From positions 1 through 45,163 of the forward strand of contig FMBT01000570.1 of NCBI GenBank assembly GCA_900095095.1: a stretch of 45,163 nucleotides of DNA, given 5' to 3'. Every line of letters starts with the position of its first letter. Position 1 is the first letter of the stretch. Source of the stretch: Fragilariopsis cylindrus CCMP1102 (Eukaryota; Bacillariophyta; Bacillariophyceae; Bacillariales; Bacillariaceae). The notes beneath the pieces were generated by a model. The model ran no database searches, had not been told where the DNA came from, and was given only the letters and a program-made list of their open reading frames with translations. Made by a program: the position numbers and the translations under genes. Of this stretch, positions 1 through 12,270 are shown piece by piece.

Positions 1-31
1 TTACAGTATAATATATATAGCGTCGAATCGA

Positions 32-3000
32 ATGTCAACGAGAACAACGACGATGACAGGCCCGGGGGGTCAGCATCATGACCGTCATCATCATCATCAA
101 CAACAACAGCAACAAGAATGGCGGAAATTTTCGAATTCAACTACAGCGACGACAATGAGAGAATCAGGGAGAGAAACATCATCGAAGAGTCAGTATGTTG
201 ATAATAATACTGATCATTATTATCTGAATGAAACTACTACTACTTCTGCTAATCATGATAATGATGATAATGACGACGAAGAGGGACAGGTCGAAGAAAA
301 ACAGCAGCAGCGGCAACAACAACCGCAACAGCACTCCCGTGGTTATACCACTACTAATAACAGCAACAGCAGCAGCAAGGATGACCGTCGTCCATCGTAC
401 CATGGACATGAACATTCACGCATTGAAAATAAGATCGGTGAAGACTCTGTGTCGTATCGCAGCAACAATAATAGCGATACTAGCGGTATTCGTACGACTG
501 GTACTCAGAACGGATATCGGGGGCAGAATAATAGTGGTGGTAATGACGACGACTATCGGGGGCAAAATAGTAGTGGCAATGATTTCGATCCTCGTGGTCA
601 GAACAGCAACATTAGGGGGCAACAACAAGAATATGAGAACTGTAGTAGTAGAAGAAGAAGCAGTGATGGTGGGAATAGGAACTTGAACAACGAGAACAGT
701 AACCGAGAACGACAACAAGGATATAACAGCAACAACAACGGTCGTCGGAATAATAATTATAGTTCTACAAGTAGTAATAATGATTATTATTCAAACAACA
801 ATGACCGTGACGGTGGCCGCTGGGACAGTGTGGGTGGTCGCATCGATCCAATGAGAGAAAATTATCAGCATCAGGATCATCATCATCATCGTCGTCCACC
901 AAACCAATACCAGCATCAAGAACAACGACAAAATCACTATAATCGAAATAATAATTATAGTAATAATAATAATACCAACGATGATGATCGGTATTATGGT
1001 TATAAGTACTCCAAGGGAGGAGAGAGCAACAGTAACAGTAATAATGATTATCGTCGCAACAACGAATATAACGATAGAGAAGGGGAATATAAGGGACAGA
1101 TTCAGCAGCGACGATGGATAGCACCGCAACAATCACAAGCATCAACAAATTCAAATTCAAACACAACGATGATGATGATGAGTAATAATAGTGATGGGAG
1201 AAATAACGACTACTACAAAAACAAGAAGAATAATAACAACGGTGTCGGCGGCGGGTCAAATCGATTTGACGATTCAAACAATAATAGCACTCGTAGTAAT
1301 ACGGGGGGTGATAATATTAGAAGTAGTAATACATGGAATGCTACAAGGGAAGAAGGGAGGAGTGTTACTAGTAAAGATATCCCCGCTGTCAAATACAATG
1401 ATAATGATGATAATGATGATAATGATAATAATAATAATAATAATAATAATACTGCCTATAGGGGAGGAAGAGAAGAAAGTCATTCCGATCGTAGGAAGAG
1501 AGATGGAGAAGAAATGCTACCAAGTCGAGATAAACGGGAGGTAAGAAAAGAGAATTTCATATCAGAGTCATCGGCAGGTAATCATCGAGTGGAGTTTCCG
1601 ATTCAATCTACCCAAGAGCATGTACAGGAACGAAATCAAGATCGTGCTGAATCATCCTCCGCTACCAATGATCTAGAAAAAGTTTCTCATGATAAATCAT
1701 CATATTCGCAGCTGTTGCCATCGGGGAAAAATATCGACAATAATGATAGCAACAAACGATATTTCCTCGACAATAATAACAGCAGCAACGACTACAATAA
1801 TGAACGAAACCAATCTCCACCGAAAAAACGTCAATGCACCGAGGAAAAGAAGGATATAGTAATGGCCTATGATACTACTACTGCTACCACTAGTACCAGT
1901 AGTGGCAGGGAGACTTGTACTAGCAGTATCGACCATTCGTCGCCGTCGTCGTTGCCGTCGTCGTCGCAGCAGTTATTGGGGCTGGGGGTAGAAAATTTCA
2001 ACATACAACAAGAAACACAACGAAAGGATGGTGTCGTGAAAAAAATTACACAAATTCCTCAATCTCAGTATACAAAGAATAATGCCAAATCGCCACCAAA
2101 AAATGCAGCAATGAATGTAGCAATAGTGAAATCATCCTCTTCTTCTTTGTTGGTCAAGAAAAAGATACAAATAAAACCGACAACTACCAAACTAGGAATT
2201 CCTATGAGTTGGTTAAAACCAAAAGCAAGACCGGTACCGAAGAAGCAGGTACCACCGCCGCCGCCGCCACCACCACCACCAAAACAAACGGTTACGAAGA
2301 ACAAATCTACTTTGAGGCCTTCGTCGCCTTCGTCGAAAAATAAATGTCTTGTGACCGACTCTTCGGAGGGCGGTTCGATCGTATCGTTGATTAGAAACAA
2401 GAATAATAATGTGAAAGTCCCGGGGTCGTCGACTCATGGTAGCAGTAATAAACGAATGGGAAGCAGCGTGCCAGTTGCAATTGTTACCAAAAAAAGCAAG
2501 AAGAAAAAGAATCAAAAAGTGAGAAAGAATCATGATGACGTTGCAGACAAAAATAATGTAGAGGCAGGGCAAGATGGGTGGGATTCTAATGCTGAGTCCG
2601 ATCCGGAAGAGTCTGAAAATGATAGTTCTGACTCGGAAGATTTAGAATCTGATAATGACGAGAACGGAGTTCGTAATTCTAATCAACAAAATAATAAACT
2701 GTCAACAACGAATCCGAAGTCACCGAAGCTGAAAATCCATCTCTCATCTGCCAAATTAGAGCAATTGTCGAAGTCGCGACTTGTTGTTGACTCTAACGTT
2801 AAACATACCGACTTAAGTGTTGAGGATGACGTCAAACAACATGCTGCTCTTAAAAGGGAAAAGAAAAAACAAGAAAAATTGATGGCACTGTCCAACAGGA
2901 TTAGTGAAAGACCTGACTTTGACCACGAAAGTGCGAAACGGGTAATGGAGGAAGAGAAGAGAAAGAGAGAAGAAGGTAAGCCTTTGACAGCCAAACAAAT

Positions 3001-3825
3001 CAGAAAGATACTTCGGGAGGATGACGCGGCGTCGGGAGGCGACGATAATAACTGGGTACGAAGGTCAAGACGTCAGCCTAACAAGGCATTGGTGAAATCG
3101 AAAGAGGTCAAGATGTTGATTGAGAAACTTAAGATGAATGATCGCGATGTTCGTGTTTTGAAAATGAAGAAATACATCAATGACCCTAACATACCAAGTG
3201 CTGTCTTAAATGCTGCGCTAGACGCGATGGAGGAGAATACAAACTGTGAGGTACTTTACATCCAGGTAAGAACACGTGATGGGCGATTATTAGCATAATG
3301 TATTGTATTACGGACCATACGACCTTTTGCACAACGAAAACTTATTAACAATTTAACCTTTTCCTCGCTGTTTGTAATTTTGAAATCGTTGCAACGTAGA
3401 ACTTTAACGAAGGGATGAGAGATCAGCAAGTGCTCCACCTACTTCGAATTCTTCAACAGCCATCTTGCAATATTTGGTGTCTCAACGTCGGTGAGAACTA
3501 TAACGTGTCAGATAAGACGTGGGAGAAGTTCACGAAAGGTTTGATTCATACAAAGATAACACATATGTATGCATCGGAACATACAATTACGACAGATATG
3601 AAAGACGAAATTAGGTTTACCATCCGTGAGAACAGAAAGAAGCACGATATGCACATCAATCCAGATAATCTTCCTGTTATTATTCAATGCACTCACTGTT
3701 GGTGGAACCCAATAAATGCTAAGGTATTAAGACCTTACTTGAAGAAAAAGGGATATGAGGATGTATTGCGCGACAAGGAAGCGCAGGGACTTCAAGGTAG
3801 TCATTCTACTGCACCAACAAAATAA
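32..3825 (+). CDS. Asparagine-rich low-complexity protein with conserved C-terminal leucine-rich-repeat-like region
   Basis: Two exons are proposed, 32..3265 and 3400..3825, joined in phase 0 by a 134-base GTAAGA...TAG intron. Joining gives a smooth hydrophobic-repeat region (EVLYIQ then NFNEGMRDQQ). The first ~480 residues are almost pure Asn/Ser/Asp/Arg/Gln/His low complexity. A ten-proline run lies at 2251-2280, lysine-rich stretches follow, then an acidic Ser/Asp/Glu block near 2580-2670. Only the last ~250 residues look globular: a basic coiled-coil-like stretch, a leucine-rich-repeat-like segment, and a tail with C-T-H-C-W-W and KEAQGLQGS. I recall similar tails in diatom predicted proteins but know no function. 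The mix of disorder, basic and acidic patches suggests a nuclear or RNA-associated protein, which is inference. No in-frame stop precedes the ATG back to base 2, so the true start may lie outside the window. Confidence 0.7.
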
Positions 3826-4392
3826 AAAGTGAATGAATAATGGTCTCGTCCAGTAGAAAATACACACTTTAGGATACATAGTATGAAATATGCGTTCAGA
3901 TCAGAATAATATATATTGCTGCATTTAAATAAACTTAAGAATAAATAAAAAATAGTCTTGTTTCAACCATGGGAAATGACAATGTTTTATCTTAATTTTA
4001 AATTTTCCTCCGTTTGTTCTACTCTTTTATTCCTACACTGTACCTAGTTATCGGCGCCCTTGATCGTTACCGATCCAAGGTGTACATCAACCATATATAT
4101 ACTTCCCGCCCAGCACCTACTATGGGAATAGACAATGTTTTTGTTTCTAAAACCATCTCGTTTGTTCTTCCCTTTCTATATGCCAGCTAATTACAGCTAT
4201 GGTTGCCCTCTATCATACCGGTACAGGTGCACAACAGTCATTTTTGGATCTTTTCCCATCCAAGCCCTTAAATCCGTCGGTACTACTTTTCAACGTTAGT
4301 GGGTTTCTCTGTATATTCTTACGTTTTCTTATATCCCTCATGGCTGGTTAATTTTTAGAAGAAATAGTATTATTTGGAGTGAGTGAGCGATA
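3826..4392. other. Intergenic gap with two diverged direct repeats
   Basis: No coding stretch is seen. The region separates the 3' ends of two converging genes. Two copies of a diverged ~105-base block lie at about 3968-4076 and 4121-4222. Both start ATGGGAA and share GACAATGTTTT, CGTTTGTTCT and a final TACCG in the same order. They read as an old tandem duplication rather than a gene. Confidence 0.4.
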
Positions 4393-6082
4393 CTATATTT
4401 CTTAGCAAAGGAACGAATCAAAAGAACAAAAGAGAAAGATAAAAAATAGCCAATATGGATGGATAGATGCCCCTAATAACGTACCTCGCATGATATGCTT
4501 TCTAAGATTTTCTTGTTTAGTAACTTCTGTATACCAAAAATTCTTTTCGTCGAATACTAATATTCGTATATTCATCGATGCTGTCACTTCCTCTGCGATG
4601 CTATATATGTATCTATCTTGTAATTTTTTCTTTTCGCTTTCTTTTTGCTCTAAAAAGCTTCTGAATTCTATATTACCGGGAATACGGTACACGACTCCAT
4701 TTCGTCGTACGAGGTAACAATTTACTTCAGGACATTCAACACCAGGGAAGGGTTTAATACTAGTAGAGTTACTGGGACTGTAATAGGACCGGTAATCATT
4801 TTTTGCTTGCGCTTTGTGATGATCATCCATGGCCATTCGTACTTTAAGGAATTTTTTATGCTGCCCTTCCTTAATTGTTCCTGTTGGAAATGATCTAGGA
4901 ATAAAATCGGTAGGAATTCCGAAGCTACGAAGCATGTAGTCACACTCAATTTGCGTTCCTGCAATGTGATGTGATGTAATGTGATGCAATGTGCATTAGT
5001 TGGTCAAATATCAAAAGGGCAAAGGGGAAGAAGAATGAGAGTGAGAAGAATCTAGAGGAGGAAAAAAAATAGCAATTGCGATAGACAAGCACGACACAAA
5101 AGATGCAACGTTATTACGTATATATTATTTGTCGCTGATTTTTTGTTTTTAATTATTATCATTACGCACCAATGTGTACTCTTGTTATGTACCTCATCTC
5201 TCCTTCAAGTAACGTCAACATCAAAGCCTTCATAAAACGGTACCGATATTCATCGGGGAAGCATGAATGACAACCCGAATATCGAATTGGCATCGCCTGT
5301 ACATATCTTTGGAACCCATTGTACTTTACCCCAAGAAGGCTATCCATAGCATCAGCGGTCAACAAACCAAGTGATACAGCACCTTTCCTTTGAGAGGTAA
5401 CATCCTCACTAAGGATGGCACAGCTTATATACGCAGCCACCTTTTCCTTGACTTCAAAGGAGTAATCAAATCCACCATACGAACCAAGATTGGCAATAAC
5501 TCTTCGACCACTTCTGTCTCTAAACGGCAAGATTTGGATATATCCAGCTTTAAGGAATTTAACTTCCTCCTTGTTCAGGTCGGACATGTATAGTTTTCTC
5601 ATTAATGCATGATCACCAAATTTATCATGCAGGTAATCTAGATTACGTAAATATCGTAATGCTGCTTTACGATGATCGAATAATTCACATCGTAGAAACT
5701 TTAATCGAAAATCAATCGATTGAACGTACGTGCTATTCATTGCAATAGCCCTGTTGTATGCAACTTTTTCATATTCAGGTATGTACTTATCAATAGCATC
5801 TTGAAACTTATGCAATGCCCATGAATTCAGTTCGGGTGTTTCCTCTACACACCGGAACGAAACACCATGTAACTCATCAAGAAGAATTTGTCGTTCATTG
5901 TGTGGTTTTTCAAATAATTCTTTCGCCCACTTCTTTTCTAATTCCTGCGGGTTTAGATTTGGATAATTGTCAGGACTGATCCGTCTATCACTTTTAATAT
6001 GAATATTACCGTTGCCGTTATTATCGTCGTGATCTGTTCCATTCTCGTCGCGGCCACGACCGTCATAATCGTTTCGCGTCAT
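4393..6082 (-). CDS. CRAL-TRIO-like domain protein with C-terminal DUF6824-like domain
   Basis: Three exons on the minus strand are proposed: 6082..5170, 4958..4485 and 4400..4393. The first splice (donor GTGCGT, acceptor TTGCAG) joins RVHI-G to GTQIECDYML in phase 1 and removes 211 bases. The second (donor GTACGT, acceptor GCTAAG, 84 bases) leaves a last exon of only 8 bases coding Glu-Ile-stop. Without it, the frame runs into a hydrophobic tail that looks intronic and stops at 4402. Residues ~90-300 match the CRAL-TRIO (Sec14-like lipid-binding) pattern I know from diatom proteins: a helical N-lobe, then LPFRDRSGRRVIANLG and AMPIRYSGCHSC. The second exon carries V-x-R-x-G, IPGNIEFR and FWYTEV, the pattern of DUF6824. 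Lipid binding is inferred from the fold; DUF6824 has no known role. The first ~35 residues are Asp/Asn-rich and probably disordered. Confidence 0.75.
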
Positions 6083-7838
6083 TCTAGCTAGCTAGGTCCT
6101 ACAGAGAGAAATATAACTACGACGACAAACGACAATTGCAGCAACAACAGTCGTATACAACACGAGAAGAAGAAAAAAATGTGATACTTCGTAGAGTAGT
6201 TGATGTACATGTTGTTGTATGCGATTTGATAAGGGCTGAGCTATTACTGCTTCTTTGCGAATGAGATCACTTCAAGATTTAAAATTTAAAATACATAGTG
6301 TACTAACCACGATCTTCAATATCAAGATTACTTGTAAGTAAAAATCTTGATACCCTAAATACCGATTAATACTATATTCGATTACGACGAGTTTTTCTAC
6401 GCGTTCAAGGATGAGAGTCATAATTGACTAATTGAAGAAATAAAAGAGAAGCCGATTGATCTTACAAGAACAAAATGACCCAAGCAAACATTGCATATAA
6501 CATTTAGTTAATTAGACTAGATTAGATCGTGCATTCTATTCGCGCGATGAGGGATTCGATTCGATTTTTAATTTTTATTTTGAAAGAATTTTTACCAAAG
6601 CAACGGAAAATGGTTCTCTCTCACTCTTTCTTCTTTCTTGGCTGTTTGTTATTTTCCGTTCTACGTTCAACGTAGGAATCAGGTATCAACGGCGTTTCGA
6701 TTCGTTTTGGTTTGAGGGCTCTTTCTCTTTCTCTGACGTTCGGTCATTAAGAGATACCCAAGCCCATAGCCCAGCTGTGTTGTTACGACAAGGGCAAAAA
6801 TATTACAAGGAATGAATCACGAAACGAATTGTCTGGAAACCAAATTATTGGTTGCGCTTGTTGACACAAGGGAAAAAACGACAAACGACGAACATATTTT
6901 TCCCTAGACTTTGAATAGGAATGGCGGTGGTAAATACTTCGCTTTCTTTCTAGGAGTCACATCGATGTGTGTATTGAAAATTCCAGACTGCAAGATTGAA
7001 GTTCTGTGCTCCGTGAACTAAGTATCTGTCAGCGCCAAATTTCGAATACTCTTGTCTCAATGAGTAACAGTACAGCAAGCATAGATGATTGTGGATCTTT
7101 ATTCCCTTTCTGCAGGTACGTCGTTGCTTGTTTCTCTTTTTTCTTCTATGATTTATCTTTAACATGGTTCACGAAGTTCTACCTAAGAAGACTGATCACT
7201 CTATATATTATATCTATTACATACGGCCATAGTGCTAGCATATTTATTTATTCTCCATGATATTTGTCACTATCCTACCCTGGCTACAGACTAAAAAACA
7301 ACAGCTAGAAATACAAGTAAGTGTTAGTATTTGTGACATTGAAGACGATGAATATAAAGTCAGTCGGTCGAAGAGAAACATTCTCCACGCAAAAGCGCAA
7401 AAGCGTTTGCTGTCTTAAACTTAAAACAAGTATCAAGGAGCGAAATAGCGACCTAATTAAGTGTTTGGATTTGTAATTGACTTCTTCAAAGATTATTGAT
7501 GGTATTGGTATTTTTTACTATTTATTCAATCTTACAATAACCTCTCGTCGTCGTCAAGAAGAAGAATACGACGAATAATCAATACAACAAATAATGGTAG
7601 ACGCTTTCGAATATAACGAAGAATGTATTCAACAGGAGCAGCAAAACCGTCTATTGATTTGTGATAATGTGATGAACGAATCTAAATGTAATATTAGCCT
7701 ATATCGTTTAGTGTATTAGTGTTGTTTAATTATCTTCTATATTGAAATGTTTTCCGAAAATGTTTCTATACATGAGACTCACATGTATCGTCAAAATGAC
7801 CATAGAAGCACATAATATGTTTACGATCACATTGTGTA
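6083..7838. other. Long gap without a convincing gene
   Basis: The two flanking minus-strand genes leave ~1.75 kb. Three short plus-strand openings are all weak. One at 6812-6907 codes 31 residues. One from 7060 starts MSNSTASIDDCGS and runs into a donor-like CTGCAG/GTACGT at 7114-7121. One at 7257-7418 codes 53 residues starting MIFVTILPW, with a charged second half. No chain of splice sites joins them in a sensible frame, so I do not call a gene. The part next to 6082 probably holds the promoter and 5' UTR of the CRAL-TRIO-like gene. Confidence 0.4.
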
Positions 7839-10800
7839 TCACTCGCATACCGGCGAGCTAGGATAAGCATCCCCAAGCACTTTGCGGTCAGTAGCATTTG
7901 ACCAAGGCCATTTGGTATTGTTACGAGGTAGCGAAAAGGTAGGATAAGAACCGCTACCACATTCCGCTACACATGATGTTCCCCCTCTCTCTGTTACAGC
8001 ATTGTGGTCCAGGTGCCAGCATTTATTAAAACCAGGCAACGGTGGTGAGATCAGTAGATGTACTTGGCACATTTCATCCTTTAAAGTAGGGCCAAGAGTG
8101 GTGACGTGCTTGCGATTTGTAGTATTATAAACGCATGTTATTTTCACTGCGTCATCTGTTGTAACCTCAACAGGCTCAGAATAAAAGGTAGCTACCTCGT
8201 GCTTGGACCACTCAGGATAATTAGGTGTGACAGCAATAGGAGTAATTCTCTCTTGATTTTGATGGAGCACTTCCCCATATACGGCAGTTGCCGCGGAGTG
8301 TGCGTGGGGGACATACCCCATGATCGAAAGCTTGGTTATGCTTGACCTCTCAAGAGTATCTTTAAAACATTCCTTTGGACACACACTAGAAACTTTTTCT
8401 TGGGCTCTTCCTGGTGGTACAAGGAGCATTTCTGGTACTTGTGGTCCCAATAGCACCAGTTGGATAAATTTGAAAGTTGTGCCTAAGCGGCGAGCGGCTT
8501 CAAGCGGTATAAAAGTCGCACTCATGCCACTAGAATCCGATACTACATCATCATCGATTATTCCATAAGCTTCCGGGCGCTTATAATGAACCTCGAAGAG
8601 GATATACTCAGTGTCTTTGATAACGAAAAATGAACCAAAATGTGAGAAGAGGAGATCGACGCAACAATGAAATGAAAGAAAATGATTACGCTTACCTACG
8701 AGAACCGCAATCTGCTCGTCTTTAGATGACATAGGGAATTGCATTGGCGGGGACTCCATTCCTTGTGCCCAGATCGTATGTGGACAGACACTTTTCACAC
8801 CATCATAAAAACCTGCAACATTGTCTGGAGTAGAGAATGATTCTTCCAAATTTTTGGCCTGTTTTGGGAATTCCGTACAGGCATATATTTGTACATGGTG
8901 AATAATGCTCGTGTGTGCCATCGGTTCGTATATAGGATTGAATGCTGTAACAGCACTAAGTTGAAGATTAGGGGGAAGCCGATATACCTTGAAAACATAT
9001 TGGTCCTTGCCCGCTCGTAATTTGGATATATCAATTTTTTGCCGATCGTGTTGGAATTGAAGGTTGTATTTCTCAGGTTTCTTGACCACCGGAAGTAAAT
9101 CGCGACGATTGAGGAAAGAGCACAAGAAGGGCGACAGGAACGCCTCTGCCTGACTACTTGGGTGCCACCAATCGTATTTTCCTGCGTTGTTATATCCTCC
9201 TTGATAAGTGTTACCGATGGACTGGTTTGTTCCTGCTATCAAGCGTGAGCATGCATCTCCGCAAAATTGTTCCCCTAGTGGCCAGTGGACAATGGACCCG
9301 GGTGATTGAGTCGAAGCATCTTGCAAAACTCGTTCGTATTCTTTCTGCCGCTTTAAAAATGATTTACTATCCTCCACAAATCCATTTTCTCTTGACTCCT
9401 AATCGTGGTATTTTATTATTTGTGATCAATCGCCATATTGTGCGTAAGAAACAAGCAATGCATACGTAACACAGCACACAAGCAGATAAACTTTAGATAT
9501 ACGTATACATCAAATATATGGCAGTGATAAGTATTGCTAGAATAGAACGTACCTTCGTCCCGTTGTGTAAATGACCTGTAGTCAATACAAGTGTGGCACC
9601 TCGAGAATGTAGCACTTCACCAAGGCGGATAAAACCAGCCAGTTGCTCTTCAATCTTCGCCTTCTTCTCCTTGATCCCTGGATCTAGCGGTTTCCACGTC
9701 AAAAACAACAGATCTCCTTTCCCAAGATGTTGGTCCAGAAGCTGACCGATACGTTCTACATACTGAAGTTTTTTGCCCAGTTCCCTTAATTTATTTTCAT
9801 TCTTCTCGCCATATGTTTTTTTTCTAGCAGAGTCTATGTTAAAGTGAATTTTATTTGTCGCCCCTGCCCCATCAGTGTCCAATAAACTGAAGTGTTCAGG
9901 CTCGTTAAACGAATCTAACCCATACCCTAACACAGAGAATTCACCACCAACAGCGTTTGCCACAGCAACACGTAAGCGCGTAGAAATGGAGCCACCAACA
10001 ACAAAGGCTGTGGGTGTGGATTCATTTTCAAGCCGTCCCGGTTCACGGCACAGCTTCCAAATTTTGTCTGCCGTCAAACTTACATCATTTCTCATGTGAA
10101 TTTGGTCAGCACCAAATCCAATTGTACACTTGTCTAGCTTGTCGCCCTCCCCATAGGCAAAACGAGGCTCACCATTCCAATGAACTGGGTCATAACAGAG
10201 AGGTAGCATCGTATTACTTCTTGATGCATCTGGGGGGCCCTCGCATTGCCAATATGATGACAAGCACAGCCAAAGCTGGCAAAGCTATGAGTGCCCCCGC
10301 CCCAATTCCAGAATGTAGATTCATTCTTGCCTACTGATGTTCCAAGTGACAGGTTTTCAACATTCCCTTTAGTGGTTGATATGCTCGTAAGAATAAGGAT
10401 TGTTGTGGTTGTAAATTGATTTCGTAATAGAGTAACCCAAGAGGAAATATTACTACTACCATACCACATAGAGTTGTTGACTTCGTACAATAAAACGTCT
10501 TAGAGAGAAGTTTCGTCATCACTAGTGCAGAGATAATAACAGCAGTCACCATATAAGCTAGTTTCGCTGTCGAAAAGATAGGTGGCAGCACATCACTAGA
10601 TGATCGTATGATGTTTAATTGTGATACCTCTAGTACCTGAGGCAAGATGCCATACAGCCAGATCTCCATTCCTATTCCCAAAATCAGTATATAGAAGGCA
10701 GGCAGGTACTGATTTGAAGGCTTCCACCAACGGAATGGATTTTCAACCATATGATGCGTAAATATGGACAAGATCATAACCAGCCAAAGCTGAAAAGAGA

Positions 10801-12270
10801 ATGCTATGGTATTTGTTGTACCGATCAGTAGTTGGATTTCTTCCTTGAAGTCGGCGCATAACACAGCCACAGGAAAGTGCCAAAGATACATCGCGTACGA
10901 GAGTCTACCAACGTAGGCAGGCAAAGCAAGACCATAGAAGTAATTTAAAAGTGGTACCTCACTGCGAGAATTAATTTTTCTACTGCTCTGACTGTAAATC
11001 GAATTCCACTGGTACCCATGGCCTGAAATGAAGAAAATAGATGTACCTGCAAGTGCACATATCGTGCATATTAGACTGTACTCTGGATATTGAAAGAGCC
11101 ATAACGATGCACTCACTAAAACTATAGAGGAGAGCTGGGGCCAATGAAGTATATTATTTCGAAGCAGGCTTCCATCATCTGTTTTAATGCCTCCAAAGCA
11201 TTTTGAGTACATCAAGGCATGACAAATGAGTACGCCCACAATCACCTCCCAACCGCGGTATTGCAGTAAGAAAAAACTGGAGGCAGTCGCGTCCGCATTT
11301 ACTGCACATGTGAAAGATGCCAGGAACACTGCACCGAATACTATAGGTGGGAAGATAGAAATTGTATTAAAGTAGTTAGATTATATTTCTTTTGCACGAC
11401 TTTATACAAAGTAAAACATTCCATTGACATAAGGCAACAAGCTGAACACTAAATTACATATGTACATACCATAGTATGGAATTTTGTTTGACCTAGCTGC
11501 GTATAAATGAGCTGCTGCAAAAATCCAAGGATACAAAAGATAGACTTGTTCTTCAACATCCAAATACCATGTGTGCATAAGAGGGTTTTTTGCTAGGCTT
11601 GTATCTGTGACGGTCGCCGATACGTAGGAAGTTTCCTCTTTACTCGTGCCAAAGTAAACATTAGCCCCACCTATGACTGAGTACTGTGCTGTCCTGATAA
11701 TTCCTAATAAGCGCGGTCCTGGGTATAATGTAGCAAGGAATATTGACATAGTAATGAAAGTGACAAAAAGTTGTGTCATTACAAGCCGCTGGAGGCGACG
11801 ACAGAGAAATACTACAGCAAATCCAGCTGTGTTGGATGCATTAATTGGAAGGGGGTTCCTAGCACGAGCTCGGAGTACAGAGAGAGTGATAACGAATCCC
11901 GATACAGCAAAGAACGTGCTATTGGTGAGATCTGCACCTTTATAAGGTGAATCATTCCAGGTTTCACAGAAACTACAGATGTAAAACAGAAGAGATATTT
12001 TATTAGTGAGATTGGTTTTTCATGACAAAACTCTTCCAGTCTAAAAGAAAAGAAAATAAGATAATAACTGACTTACTGGAACCATATTACAAGAAGGGCA
12101 CCGAATCCTCGAAGTCCATCAATATCAGGGCGGTAAGCCGCACTGGTATGGATGGCGGACGCCGAAACGTTAAGAAGCTGCACGGGTTGTTCATGATCCT
12201 TCTCTAGGAGGTATTGTGGTTCCTCGGGATCACAACGATCGATAGATCGGCGTGAGTAGAAGTCTCCCAT
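7839..12270 (-). CDS. Acyltransferase-3 / SGNH / type II copper monooxygenase fusion protein
   Basis: Minus-strand exons with checked GT-AG borders: 12270..12077, 11972..11470, 11340..about 10465, (10366..10335), about 10275..9553, 9398..8696 and 8614..7839. This chain keeps frame throughout and gives ~1268 residues. Exons 1-3 form an acyltransferase-3 (OafA-like) membrane domain: YRPDIDGLRG, FFAVSGFVIT, NPLMHTWYLDVEEQVYLLYP, RLSYAMYLWHFPV and HMVENPFRWW, about ten membrane segments. Then comes an SGNH-type domain (FVVGGSIS; YDWWHPSSQAE supplies Asp/His). Without a break in the same exon follows a PHM/DBH-like copper monooxygenase with the expected copper ligands: HH in TSIIHHVQIYAC (about residues 943-944), H in FEVHY, HAH in VPHAHSAA, and M in DEMCQV, plus the family motif DSSG. 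The acyltransferase probably moves acyl groups across an internal membrane, with SGNH and oxygenase in the lumen. The region 10240-10465 has conflicting frames; see findings. Confidence 0.8.

Noticed and set aside
765-2572. Several long minus-strand openings opposite the Asn-rich gene
   Set aside because: They are complements of trinucleotide-biased codons and consist of poly-Ile, poly-Tyr or poly-Val runs; no real domain.
7006-7418. Possible small gene around MSNSTASIDDCGS and the 53-codon opening behind it
   Set aside because: The donor at 7116 is in phase 2, and every tested acceptor leads to a stop or to no sensible protein.
7766-7960. Alternative last exon of the copper-monooxygenase gene in another frame
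   Set aside because: The current frame reaches a normal stop after a Cys-rich tail; no acceptor gives a convincing extension.
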